Positions 34,764 through 42,851 of a stretch of DNA of 64,000 nucleotides are shown in pieces; the first letter of the stretch is position 1; each line of letters starts with the position of its first letter. The notes under the pieces were generated by a model. The model saw nothing but the letters and a program-made list of their open reading frames with translations. It did no database searches and was not told the DNA's origin. Both the position numbers and the translations under genes were made by a program. This DNA comes from Rubrivivax sp. (GTDB taxonomy: Bacteria > Pseudomonadota > Gammaproteobacteria > Burkholderiales > Burkholderiaceae_C): NCBI GenBank assembly GCA_020248915.1, contig JADCGP010000011.1, positions 124,001 to 188,000 on the forward strand. Reading direction: 5' to 3'.

Positions 34764-36437
34764 TCACATCCCCGCGTAGTTCGGCCCGCCGCCGCCCTCG
34801 GGCGTGACCCAGACGATGTTCTGCGTCGGGTCCTTGATGTCGCAGGTCTTGCAGTGCACGCAGTTCTGCGCGTTGATCTGCAGCCGCTCGCCGCCGGCGC
34901 CGTCGTCGACGAACTCGTACACCCCTGCCGGGCAGTAGCGGCTCTCGGGGCCTGCGAACCGCACCAGGTTCACCGCCGCCGGCACCGACGCGTCCTTCAG
35001 CGTCAGGTGCGCCGGCTGGTTCTCCTCGTGGTTGGTGTTGCTGAGGTAGACCGACGACAGGCGGTCGAAGGTCAGCACGCCGTCGGGCTTGGGGTAGCGG
35101 ATCGGCTCGACCTGGCCGGCGGCGTGCAGCCGCGCGTGGTCGGGCACGCCGCCGGAGAGCGTCCACGGCGGGCTCTGGATGCCCAGCCTGGGCAGCAGCC
35201 ACTGCTCGACGCCGGTCATCAGCGCGCCGATCGTGTTGCCCTTCTTGAACCAGAGCTTGAAGTTGCGCGCCTGCTTCAGCTCCGCGTGCAGCCAGCTCTT
35301 CTCGAAGGCCTCGGGGTAGGCTGCCAGTTCGTCGGCACGGCGGCCGGCCTGCAGCGCCGGCACCAGGGCCTCGGCCGCCAGCATCCCGCTCTTGATGGCC
35401 GCGTGGCTGCCCTTGATGCGCGCGGCGTTCAGCGTGCCCGCATCACAGCCCACCAGCGCGCCCCCCGGGAACACCAGCCTGGGCAGGGCGAGCAGGCCGC
35501 CGGCCGCGATCGCGCGCGCGCCGTAGCCGACGCGCTTGCCACCCTCGAGGTGGGCGCGGATGGCCGGGTGCGTCTTCCAGCGCTGCATCTCCTCGAACGG
35601 GCTGATCCAGGGGTTCTGGTAGTCCAGGCCGGTGACCAGGCCGAGCGTGACCAGGTTGCCCTCGAGGTGGTACAGGAAGCCGCCGCCGTAGGTCTGCTCG
35701 TCCATCGGCCAGCCGGCGGTGTGCACGACGAGGCCGGGGCGTGCCCTGGCGGGATCGACCTCCCACAGTTCCTTCACGCCGAGGGCGTAGGTCTGCGGCT
35801 CGCGGCCCTCGGCCAGGCCGAAGCGCGCCACCAGCTGGCGGCCGAGGTGGCCGCGCGCGCCCTCGGCGAACACGGTGTAGCGGCCGAGCAGCTCCATGCC
35901 GAGCTGGAAGCCCTCGTGCGGCTGCCCGTCCTTGCCGATGCCCATGTTGCCGGTGGCCACGCCGCGCACCGCGCCCTGCCCGTCGTACAGCACCTCGGCG
36001 GCCGCGAAGCCGGGGAAGATCTCGACGCCCAGTGCCTCGGCCTGCTGCGCCATCCAGCGCACCACCGAGCCCAGGCTGATCACGTAGTTGCCCTCGTTGT
36101 GCAGGCACTGCGGAACGAGCCACGCCGGCGTCTTCTGGGCGCCCGCGGCGCTGAGGAACAGCACCTCGTCGGCCGTGACCGGCTGGTTCAGCGGCGCGCC
36201 GCGCTCCTTCCAGTCCGGGATCAGCTCGGTGATCGCGCGCGGGTCCATCACGGCGCCGGACAGGATGTGCGCGCCCGGCTCCGAGCCCTTCTCGAGCACC
36301 ACCACCGACAGCGAGGCGTCCAGCTGCTTGAGGCGGATGGCGGTGGCCAGGCCCGCGGGACCGGCACCGACGACGACGACGTCGTACTCCATCGACTCGC
36401 GCGGTCCGAACTGGGCGAGGATCTCTTCGGGCGACAT
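34764..36437 (-). CDS. Electron transfer flavoprotein-ubiquinone oxidoreductase
   Basis: A 557-residue membrane-associated flavo-iron-sulfur enzyme that passes electrons from ETF (reduced by acyl-CoA and other dehydrogenases) to ubiquinone. The N-terminal FAD-binding site is VVVGAGPAGLATAIRLKQLD; the ubiquinone and FAD region includes KGSHAAIKSGMLAAEAL; the C-terminal ferredoxin-like segment has CVHCKTCDIKDPTQNI with a fourth Cys earlier in SRYCPAGVYE. The length equals the family norm. It appears monocistronic, with TAGAAT on the minus strand (36541-36536) as a possible -10 element about 95 nt upstream. It fits the fatty-acid and branched-chain catabolic genes in the window. Confidence 0.97.
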   Translation of the reverse strand: MSPEEILAQFGPRESMEYDVVVVGAGPAGLATAIRLKQLDASLSVVVLEKGSEPGAHILSGAVMDPRAITELIPDWKERGAPLNQPVTADEVLFLSAAGAQKTPAWLVPQCLHNEGNYVISLGSVVRWMAQQAEALGVEIFPGFAAAEVLYDGQGAVRGVATGNMGIGKDGQPHEGFQLGMELLGRYTVFAEGARGHLGRQLVARFGLAEGREPQTYALGVKELWEVDPARARPGLVVHTAGWPMDEQTYGGGFLYHLEGNLVTLGLVTGLDYQNPWISPFEEMQRWKTHPAIRAHLEGGKRVGYGARAIAAGGLLALPRLVFPGGALVGCDAGTLNAARIKGSHAAIKSGMLAAEALVPALQAGRRADELAAYPEAFEKSWLHAELKQARNFKLWFKKGNTIGALMTGVEQWLLPRLGIQSPPWTLSGGVPDHARLHAAGQVEPIRYPKPDGVLTFDRLSSVYLSNTNHEENQPAHLTLKDASVPAAVNLVRFAGPESRYCPAGVYEFVDDGAGGERLQINAQNCVHCKTCDIKDPTQNIVWVTPEGGGGPNYAGM

Positions 36438-36596
36438 GCTTTGCTCCTGGGGGCCCCGGGACGGCGCCGCGCCCGGCGCGCCCGCCGCGGCGGACGGGGT
36501 GCACGGTGCAGCCGGCTTTGCTGGCAGGTCGCGCGATTCTAGGCACCGCGCCGTGAAGGCGCGTCGGGGCTCCGCGGCACACGGGGCGCCTGGCGC

Positions 36597-36998
36597 TCAG
36601 CGGCGCAGCAGCGCCACCGTGCCGATGCCCGCGAAGGTCATGGCCAGCGAGCCCAGCACGTGCGCGGCCACGGTGGCCAGCGCCCAGCCCGCGCGGCCGG
36701 CCTGCAGCAGCCCGACGACCTCGGCCGAGAACGCCGAGAAGGTGGTGAAGGCGCCCAGGAAGCCGGTGACGACCAGCAACTTCCACTGCGCCGGCAGCTC
36801 GGGGTGCAGCGCGAACCACGCCAGCGCCAGACCGATCAGGTAGCCGCCTCCGAGGTTGGCGACCAGGGTGCCGGGCGGCAGCGCCGGGAACAGCCCGTTC
36901 AGCCCGACCGCCAGCCCCCAGCGCAGCCACGCGCCGAGCACCGCGCCGGTGGCGACGGCGGCGGCGGCGGCCAGGAAGCTGGGGGCGGCGGGGCTCAT
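36597..36998 (-). CDS. crcB: Fluoride exporter CrcB/Fluc
   Basis: A 133-residue four-span membrane protein of the Fluc family, a dual-topology dimeric fluoride channel. Signature stretches are GAVLGAWLRWGLAVGLN, GTLVANLGGGYLIG and TGFLGAFTTFSAFSAE, including the central TTFS. The minus-strand leader contains GATAAT (37028-37023) 24 nt before the ATG as a possible -10. I looked for a crcB-type fluoride riboswitch in that leader and did not see one; there is little room for it. Divergent from the AIM24-like gene. Confidence 0.94.
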   Translation of the reverse strand: MSPAAPSFLAAAAAVATGAVLGAWLRWGLAVGLNGLFPALPPGTLVANLGGGYLIGLALAWFALHPELPAQWKLLVVTGFLGAFTTFSAFSAEVVGLLQAGRAGWALATVAAHVLGSLAMTFAGIGTVALLRR

Positions 36999-37123
36999 CG
37001 TGCGCAGTCCACGCGGTGCAGGATTATCGGCGCCGTGGTCGCGCGCGGGCGGCCGCGCAGGCCGGATTGGGTAGCATCTGCGGCTGGTCCGGACAGGGGC
37101 AGCGACCCCGGGGAGCGCAGGCG

Positions 37124-37939
37124 ATGGCCATGGACGTGGTCGACTACGAGATCAAGGGCGCCGAGATGCAGTACGTCGAGGTCGAGCTCGACCCCGGCGA
37201 GGCCGCGGTCGGCGAGGCCGGCAGCCTGATGTTCATGGACGCCGGCGTGTCGATGGACACGGTCTTCGGCGACGGCAGCCAGCCGCAGGGCGGCCTGCTC
37301 GGCAAGCTGCTCGGGGCCGGCAAGCGCCTGGTCACCGGCGAGTCTCTGTTCACCACCGTCTACACCAACGGCAGCAGCGCGAAGCAGCGCGTCGCCTTCG
37401 CCGCCCCGTACCCGGGCAAGATCCTCGCGATGGACCTGCGGCAGCTCGGCGGGCAGCTGATCTGCCAGCGCGACAGCTTCCTGTGCGCCGCGCGCGGCGT
37501 CTCGCTGGGCATCGCGTTCCAGCGCAAGCTCGGCGTGGGCTTCTTCGGCGGCGAGGGCTTCATCATGCAGAAGCTCGATGGCGACGGCCTGGCCTTCGTG
37601 CATGCGGGCGGCACCGTGGCCCGGCGCGAGCTGCAGGCCGGGCAGACGCTGCTGGTGGACACGGGATGCGTGGTCGCCTACACGTCCACGGTCCAGTTCG
37701 AGATCCAGTACGTCGGCAAGATCAAGACCGCCCTGTTCGGCGGCGAGGGCCTGTTCTTCGCGCGGCTGGCCGGCCCCGGCACGGTGTGGCTGCAGAGCCT
37801 GCCCTTCTCGCGCCTGGCCTCGCGCGTGTTCGCCGCGGCGCCGCAGACCGGTGGCGGGCGCACCGAACAGGCCGGCCTCGGCGGGCTGGCTGCAGGCGGC
37901 GTGCTCGGCGGCATCCTCGGCGGCGACGACGACAGCTGA
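37124..37939 (+). CDS. AIM24/TIGR00266-family protein
   Basis: A 271-residue protein made of the repeated beta-rich AIM24 domain (family TIGR00266). Recognised parts are VELDPGEAAVGEAGSLMFMD, GGLLGKLLGAGKRLVTGESLF, QRKLGVGFFGGEGFIMQKLDGDGLAFVHAGG and a near repeat KTALFGGEGLFFARLAGPGTVWLQSLPFSRLA. The C-terminus is glycine-rich (GGLAAGGVLGGILGGDDDS). Function in bacteria is unknown. GGGGAG precedes the ATG by about 10 nt. It is divergent from crcB; the beta-propeller gene begins 8 nt after its stop. Confidence 0.85.
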   Translation: MAMDVVDYEIKGAEMQYVEVELDPGEAAVGEAGSLMFMDAGVSMDTVFGDGSQPQGGLLGKLLGAGKRLVTGESLFTTVYTNGSSAKQRVAFAAPYPGKILAMDLRQLGGQLICQRDSFLCAARGVSLGIAFQRKLGVGFFGGEGFIMQKLDGDGLAFVHAGGTVARRELQAGQTLLVDTGCVVAYTSTVQFEIQYVGKIKTALFGGEGLFFARLAGPGTVWLQSLPFSRLASRVFAAAPQTGGGRTEQAGLGGLAAGGVLGGILGGDDDS

Positions 37940-37947
37940 GCGCGGAC

Positions 37948-39018
37948 GTGAGGGCACGACGCGGACTGCTCGGCGCGGCGGCGGCCGCGCTGCTCGGCGC
38001 CCGCCTGGGCGGCGCGGCCGCAACGAGCCCGGCCGCGGCCCCCGGGGCCGCCGCGGCACCCGGCCCGGCGGCAGCCGGGTCCACGGGGGCGCCGCGGCCG
38101 ATCCTCGTGCTGAACTCGCTCGACGCCGACGTCAGCCTGATCGACCCGCGCAGCTACCGCACGATCCGGCGCATCCCCACCGGCAAGGAGCCGCACCACC
38201 TGTACCTGACGCCGGACGAGAAGAGCGTCATCGTCGCCAACGCCGCGGGCAATTCGCTCACCTTCATCGACCCGGTGAGCGGCGAGGTGCAGCGCACGCT
38301 GCGCGACATCGTCGACCCGTACCACCTGCGGTTCTCGCCGGACATGAAGTGGTTCGTCACCGCGGCCAACCGCCTGAACCACGTCGACGTGTACCGGTGG
38401 CTGCCGGGCGAGCCGATGCCTCTTGCGCTCGTGCGGCGCATTCCGGCGGCGCGCACGCCGAGCCACCTCGCGATCGACAGCCGCAGCACGACGGTGCACG
38501 TCTCGCTGCAGGACAGCGACGAGATCACCGCGATCGAACTGGCCACGCAGCAGCGCGGTTACACCGCGCGGGTCGGCCGCATGCCGGCGGACGTGTTCCT
38601 CGCGCCCGACGACCGGCTGCTGTTCGTGGCGCTCACCGGCGACCGCTTCGTCGAGGCCTGGGACGTGTCGGGCGGGTGGAAGACGGCGCCGCGGCTGGCC
38701 GGCCGCATCGCCACCGGCGACGGGGCGCACGCCTTCCGCGCCCGCGGCGACCGGCGCCACCTGTTCGTCAGCAACCGGGTCGCCAACACGATCAGCCTGC
38801 TCGACATGCAGACGCTGTCCGTCGTGGCCGAGTACCCGGCGCCGGGCGGCCCGGACTGCATGGAGCTGCTCGCCGACGGCCGCACGCTGCTGGTCACGTC
38901 GCGCTGGGCGCGCAAGCTGACCTTCATCGACACCGAGGCCCGCAAGGTCGTGCGCCAGGTCGACGTCGGCCGCTCCCCGCACGGCGTCTGGACGCTCGAC
39001 CATGCGCCGCGCCTGTAG
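37948..39018 (+). CDS. Exported YVTN-type beta-propeller protein
   Basis: A 356-residue protein with an N-terminal export signal (RARRGLLGAAAAALLGARLGG, possibly Tat type because of the twin Arg) and a Pro/Ala-rich linker, followed by a beta-propeller built from YVTN-like repeats: VLNSLDADVSLIDPRSYRTIRRIPTG, VIVANAAGNSLTFIDPVSGEV, LFVSNRVANTISLLDMQTL and LLVTSRWARKLTFIDTEARKVV. No enzymatic residues are assigned; such propellers act as periplasmic binding scaffolds. The start is GTG at 37948. Its 3' end overlaps the deacetylase gene by 17 nt, so the two are likely expressed together. Confidence 0.85.
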   Translation: MRARRGLLGAAAAALLGARLGGAAATSPAAAPGAAAAPGPAAAGSTGAPRPILVLNSLDADVSLIDPRSYRTIRRIPTGKEPHHLYLTPDEKSVIVANAAGNSLTFIDPVSGEVQRTLRDIVDPYHLRFSPDMKWFVTAANRLNHVDVYRWLPGEPMPLALVRRIPAARTPSHLAIDSRSTTVHVSLQDSDEITAIELATQQRGYTARVGRMPADVFLAPDDRLLFVALTGDRFVEAWDVSGGWKTAPRLAGRIATGDGAHAFRARGDRRHLFVSNRVANTISLLDMQTLSVVAEYPAPGGPDCMELLADGRTLLVTSRWARKLTFIDTEARKVVRQVDVGRSPHGVWTLDHAPRL

Positions 39019-39805
39019 CCGGCTGGCCGTGCCGTGGGCCGCGCTGCGGGCTGCGCTGCTGGTGGCCGCTGCCCCCATGCTGCCGGTCGCCGCCTGCGAG
39101 CGGCCGGTGTACCTGACCTTCGACACCGGCCACATGGGCGTCGCGCCGCTGGTGGCCGACGTGCTCAAGCGCCACGCCGTCAAGGCCACCTTCTTCCTCG
39201 CCAACGAGCGCACGCGCGACGGCGGCGGCAGCCTCGACGAGCGCTGGGCGGCCTGGTGGCGCGAGCGCGCGGCCGAGGGCCACGTGTTCGGCTCGCACAC
39301 CTGGGACCACGACGTCTGGCAGGCCGACCTGCCCGGTGGCGCGCTGCGCACCCGCCCGACGATGGGTCCGCAGGCCGGCCGCACCCGGGTGCTCGACGCC
39401 GCGGCCTACTGCGAGGAGCTCGAGCGCCCGGCCCGCCGCTTTGCCGAGATCACCGGCCAGCGGATGGGCTCGGTGTTCCGCGCCCCGGGCGGCAGGACCT
39501 CGGCCGCGCTGCTGGCCGCGGCCTCCACGTGCGGCTACACCCACATCGGCTGGAGCCCGGCGGGCTTTCTGGGTGACGAGCTGCCGAGCGACCGCCATCC
39601 GAACCGGGCGCTGCTGGCGCAGGCGCTGCGCGACGTGCGGCCCGGCGACATCCTGCTGGCCCACCTGGGCATCTGGAGCCGGCAGGATCCCTGGGCGCCG
39701 GCCGTGCTCGAGCCGCTGATCGCGGGCCTGAAGGAGCGCGGCATGTGCTTCGCGACGCTGCGCGAGCACCCGCGCTTCGGCCGCGCGGCGGCTACGCCGC
39801 GCTGA
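39002..39805 (+). CDS. Exported polysaccharide deacetylase (NodB family)
   Basis: A 267-residue periplasmic protein with a signal peptide (ALRAALLVAAAPMLPVAACE). The NodB domain shows motif 1 as TFDTGH rather than TFDDG, so the first Asp (catalytic base) is kept but the second Asp, normally a metal ligand, is Thr; motif 2 SHTWDHD keeps both His ligands and motif 3 is RAPGG. It may use a different metal site or act on an atypical N-acetylated sugar. It overlaps the beta-propeller gene, suggesting a paired periplasmic function, perhaps cell-wall or exopolysaccharide modification (inference). Confidence 0.82.
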   Translation: MRRACSRLAVPWAALRAALLVAAAPMLPVAACERPVYLTFDTGHMGVAPLVADVLKRHAVKATFFLANERTRDGGGSLDERWAAWWRERAAEGHVFGSHTWDHDVWQADLPGGALRTRPTMGPQAGRTRVLDAAAYCEELERPARRFAEITGQRMGSVFRAPGGRTSAALLAAASTCGYTHIGWSPAGFLGDELPSDRHPNRALLAQALRDVRPGDILLAHLGIWSRQDPWAPAVLEPLIAGLKERGMCFATLREHPRFGRAAATPR

Positions 39806-39831
39806 GAGGGCGAGAGGCATCCATCATGATC

Positions 39832-39871
39832 GCCCTGACTGCCCTGACTGCCCTGACTGCCCTGACTGCCC
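39832..39871 (+). repeat. 9-bp direct tandem repeat, 4.4 copies
   Basis: GCCCTGACT is repeated four times without change, followed by GCCC. It lies in the gap between the deacetylase and sterol-desaturase-like genes. An ATG at 39826 would read it as repeated Ala-Leu-Thr within a 55-residue ORF ending at 39993, but the rest of that ORF does not look like a protein. Confidence 0.9.
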
Positions 39872-39999
39872 GTTGGGCCCCACCCGGCGTTGCAAATGCT
39901 CGCCGCGGCCCGCGTTGCGTCTGCGCTTTGCGCCTGCATCGGTGCGTCTCGCGCAGCCCCCTCGGCCACGCCGGATGGCCTCTCACCCCCTGAGCTGCC

Positions 40000-40998
40000 G
40001 TGGACGCCCTACTCGACGCGTTCGGCCGGCTGCAGCAGTGGCTGTTCGAGGCCGTGGTGCAGCCGTTGATGTACGGCGCCGGGCTCGGCAACCTGCTCGA
40101 GGACGGCTATCGCGCCACGGGCTGGCTGCTGGTGGGCCTGCTGCAGATCGCGCTGATGCTGCTGGTCATCGGCCGCCTGGAGCGCTGGCGGCCGGTGGAG
40201 CCGGTGAGCGACCGTGCCGCGGTGCGCACCGACGTCGTCTACACGCTGGTCCACCGCCTCGGGCTGTTCCGCGTGGTGCTGTTCTTCTGCATCGACCCGC
40301 TGTGGACGGCGCTCGCCGGGCAGCTGCGACTGCACGGCCTGGCCGCCTGGTCGCTGGACGGGCTGTGGCCCGGCGTCACCGACGTGGCGCTGGTGTCCTT
40401 CCTGATGTACCTGGTGCTGTTCGACTTCGTCGACTACTGGCTGCATCGCGGCCAGCACCGCTTCGGCTGGTGGTGGCAGATGCACGCGCTGCACCACAGC
40501 CAGCGCCAGATGACGATGTGGACGGACAACCGCAACCACCTGCTCGACGACGTGCTGCGCGACTCGGTCTTCGTGCTGGTGGCGCTGGCGGTCGGCGTGC
40601 CGCCGGGCCAGTTCGTCGCCGTGGTGGCCGTGACGCAGCTCGTCGAGAGCCTGTCCCACGCCAACGTCCGCCTGGACTTCGGCCGCCTCGGCGCGCGGCT
40701 GCTGGTGGGTCCGCGCTTCCACCGGCTGCACCACGCGATCGGCCTCGGCCACGAGTCGACCGGGCCGGGCAGCCTGGGCGGTCACAACTTCGCGGTGCTG
40801 TTCCCGCTGTGGGACCTGCTGTTCGGCACCGCGCACTACGGCGCCGGTGACGTGCGCAGCGCCCCCATCGAGCCCACCGGCATCCGCGACCAGCCGCCCG
40901 AGGGCGGCGGGCGCGACTACGGCCGCGGGTTCTGGAGCCAGCAGTGGCTCGGCCTGCTGCGCCTGGCCGGACGCGACCCGTCGCTGCGCGGGCGCTGA
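40000..40998 (+). CDS. Sterol desaturase / fatty acid hydroxylase superfamily protein
   Basis: A 332-residue integral membrane di-iron enzyme. It has about four membrane spans and the three histidine clusters of the superfamily: HRGQH, HALHHS and later HRLHH, with an additional HAN in the cluster between them. Family members introduce hydroxyl groups or double bonds in sterols, fatty acids, carotenoids or hopanoid-like lipids; the substrate here is not evident. The start is a GTG at 40000, chosen because MDALLDAFGRLQQWLF is the first plausible N-terminus. The EI24 gene follows after 17 nt. Confidence 0.87.
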   Translation: MDALLDAFGRLQQWLFEAVVQPLMYGAGLGNLLEDGYRATGWLLVGLLQIALMLLVIGRLERWRPVEPVSDRAAVRTDVVYTLVHRLGLFRVVLFFCIDPLWTALAGQLRLHGLAAWSLDGLWPGVTDVALVSFLMYLVLFDFVDYWLHRGQHRFGWWWQMHALHHSQRQMTMWTDNRNHLLDDVLRDSVFVLVALAVGVPPGQFVAVVAVTQLVESLSHANVRLDFGRLGARLLVGPRFHRLHHAIGLGHESTGPGSLGGHNFAVLFPLWDLLFGTAHYGAGDVRSAPIEPTGIRDQPPEGGGRDYGRGFWSQQWLGLLRLAGRDPSLRGR

Positions 40999-41015
40999 GG
41001 CAGCGGCGGACGGCG

Positions 41016-41852
41016 ATGTGCGAAGTGCTCGACGCCCTGTGGCGTGCTGCCGGCTACTGCCTGCACCCGCGCGTGCTGCTGTGGTCGCTGCTGCCGGTGC
41101 TGATCGGCGGCGGCGTTCTCGGGCTGCTCGGCTGGTACTGGTGGGAGGACACCGTCGCCGCGACGCGCGCGCTGCTCGAGCGCTTCGAGCTCACCGGGGC
41201 GCTGCTCGACTGGCTGGCGGCGCAGGGGGCCAACCAGCTGCGCGCGGTGCTGGCGCCGCTGCTGGTGGTGGCGCTGGCGGTGCCGCTGGTCGTCGTCGCG
41301 GTGCTGCTGCTGGTCGGCCTGAGCATGATGCCCGCGGTGGTGACCCTGGTGCAGCGGCGGCGCTTCCCGCAGCTGGAGCAGCGGCGGGGCGCGTCGGCGC
41401 TGCAGTCGGCCGGATGGTCGCTCGCCTGCACGCTGGGTGCGTTGCTCGCGCTGGCGGCCAGCCTGCCGCTGTGGTTCATTCCGCCGCTGGCCCTCGTGCT
41501 GCCGCCACTGATCTGGGGCTGGCTCGCGTATCGCGTGCTGGCCTTCGACGCGCTGGCGGCGCACGCCAGTCCCGAGGAGCGGCGCGTCGTGATGCGCACG
41601 CGGCGCTGGCCGCTGCTGGCCATGGGTCTGGCGTGCGGCCTGCTCGGTGCGCTGCCGTCCCTGCTGTGGGCCGCCGGCGCGGTGGCGCTGGTCTTCGCCC
41701 CGGTGCTGCTGGCCGCCTCGGTGTGGCTGTATACCGTCGTCTTCGCCTTTGGCGCCTGCTGGTTCGCCCACTATTGCCTCAACGCACTGGGCCAGCTCCG
41801 GCTGGCCCCGCCCCCGGCCGCGTCCGGTCCGCGCATCGAACCCACCCCATGA
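41016..41852 (+). CDS. EI24/CysZ-like membrane protein
   Basis: A 278-residue polytopic membrane protein of the EI24 domain family. Features are an N-terminal amphipathic region (MCEVLDALWRAAGYCLHPRV), about six hydrophobic segments and the family phrase LPPLIWGWLAYRVLAFDALAAHASPEER. E. coli CysZ, a sulfate channel, has the same fold, but there are no sulfur genes nearby to support transport of sulfate. ATG 41016 lies 17 nt after the previous stop; its own stop overlaps the next start (ATGA). Confidence 0.83.
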   Translation: MCEVLDALWRAAGYCLHPRVLLWSLLPVLIGGGVLGLLGWYWWEDTVAATRALLERFELTGALLDWLAAQGANQLRAVLAPLLVVALAVPLVVVAVLLLVGLSMMPAVVTLVQRRRFPQLEQRRGASALQSAGWSLACTLGALLALAASLPLWFIPPLALVLPPLIWGWLAYRVLAFDALAAHASPEERRVVMRTRRWPLLAMGLACGLLGALPSLLWAAGAVALVFAPVLLAASVWLYTVVFAFGACWFAHYCLNALGQLRLAPPPAASGPRIEPTP

Positions 41853-42640
41853 ACATCGGACTCATCATCGTCGGCGACGAGATCCTCTCCGGCAAGCGCG
41901 AGGACAAGCACCTGCCCAAGGTCATCTCGCTGCTGGCCGCGCGCGGCCTGGCGCTGTCGTGGGCGCGCTACGTCGGCGACGACCGGCCGCGGATCACCGC
42001 CGCGCTGGTCGACGCGTTCGGCAGCGGCGACCTCGTCTTCAGCTGCGGCGGCATCGGCGCGACGCCCGACGACCACACCCGCCAGTGCGCGGCAGCCGCG
42101 CTCGGCCGTCCGCTGGAGCTCCACCCCGAGGCGCGGGAGCTGATCCTGCAGCGCATGCAGGACGTGGCCCGCGAGCAGGGCGTGACCTTCGACCCCGACC
42201 GGCCCGACAACGTGCACCGACTGCAGATGGGCGTGTTCCCGCAGGGCGCCGCGATCGTCCCCAACCCGTACAACAAGATCCCGGGGTTCTCGGTCGGCCA
42301 CGTGCACTTCGTGCCCGGCTTCCCGGTGATGGCCTGGCCGATGATCGAGTGGGTGCTCGACCAGCGCTACGCCCACCTCCACGGCGCCGGCCGCAGCGTC
42401 GAGCGCTCGGTCATCGTGTTCGGCGCGATGGAGGCGACGCTGACGCCCCTGATGGAGGCGGTCGAGGCCGCCCATCCCGGGGTCCGGGTGTTCAGCCTGC
42501 CGAGCGTGGACCACCCGACGCTCGGCCGCCACATCGAGCTTGGCGTCAAGGCCGCGATCGACCCGACCACGGCCTACGCCGCCTTGCGCGAGGGCCTGCT
42601 AGCCCTCGGCGCCAAGCTGGGCACCGAAATGGTGCGATGA
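41849..42640 (+). CDS. CinA N-terminal-like (MoCF-binding) protein
   Basis: A 263-residue protein of the competence/damage-inducible CinA N-terminal family, related to the molybdopterin-binding MoeA/MogA fold. Landmarks are IGLIIVGDEILSGKREDKHLP, SCGGIGATPDDHTRQ, NPYNKIPGFSVGHVHFVPGFPVMAWPM and a second half ending GVKAAI. There is no C-terminal PncC (nicotinamide-nucleotide amidase) domain, which makes this the short form. The last codons contain an NtrC-like site that belongs to the glnA control region. Translation is coupled to the EI24 gene by a 4-nt overlap. Confidence 0.85.
   Translation: MNIGLIIVGDEILSGKREDKHLPKVISLLAARGLALSWARYVGDDRPRITAALVDAFGSGDLVFSCGGIGATPDDHTRQCAAAALGRPLELHPEARELILQRMQDVAREQGVTFDPDRPDNVHRLQMGVFPQGAAIVPNPYNKIPGFSVGHVHFVPGFPVMAWPMIEWVLDQRYAHLHGAGRSVERSVIVFGAMEATLTPLMEAVEAAHPGVRVFSLPSVDHPTLGRHIELGVKAAIDPTTAYAALREGLLALGAKLGTEMVR
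42620..42636. promoter_or_regulatory. Predicted NtrC binding site inside the CinA-like gene
   Basis: GGCACCGAAATGGTGCG matches the enterobacterial NtrC operator TGCACTAAAATGGTGCA at 13 of 17 positions, with both half-sites intact. It lies about 138 nt upstream of the predicted glnA transcription start, comparable with the E. coli glnAp2 enhancer. It encodes the last residues of the upstream gene. Confidence 0.6.
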
Positions 42641-42652
42641 TCGAGCCCGCAG

Positions 42653-42692
42653 TGCACCAAAAGTGATAGTCATGGTGCTTGCAATTGGTGCG
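42653..42692. promoter_or_regulatory. Predicted NtrC half-sites/second site upstream of glnA
   Basis: Two further NtrC-like sequences: TGCACCAAAAGTGATAG (42653-42669, strong left half) and TGCTTGCAATTGGTGCG (42676-42692, strong right half). The second is centred about 82 nt upstream of the predicted transcription start. Together with the site at 42620 they form a cluster of GCACC/GGTGC elements. Confidence 0.5.
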
Positions 42693-42740
42693 TCCGCCGA
42701 GATGCCCCCACGCCCGGCGAGAGCCGGCGCCGCCGAGCAG

Positions 42741-42757
42741 CGGCACGCTTTCTGCTA
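42741..42757 (+). promoter_or_regulatory. glnA: Predicted sigma-54 promoter of glnA
   Basis: CGGCACGCTTTCTGCTA carries GG (42742-42743) and GC (42754-42755) with exactly 10 bases between them and matches TGGCACG-N4-TTGCT at all but the first base and one T. The predicted start near 42767 gives a leader of about 85 nt before the GTG start codon. Confidence 0.7.
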
Positions 42758-42851
42758 CCGTGGTGGTTGGCTCTGCGGGCAAGCTCCGCGACGGCCGACC
42801 GAACCCACTGCCCCGCGATGAACCGCGCCTGCGCCTAGAGGAGAAGAGAGA

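Noticed and set aside
36999-37123. Fluoride riboswitch in front of crcB
   Set aside because: The leader is short and I could not find the conserved crcB-motif segments on the minus strand.
39826-39993. 55-aa ORF containing Ala-Leu-Thr repeats
   Set aside because: Apart from the repeat the translation has no protein-like features, and no ribosome binding site is visible.
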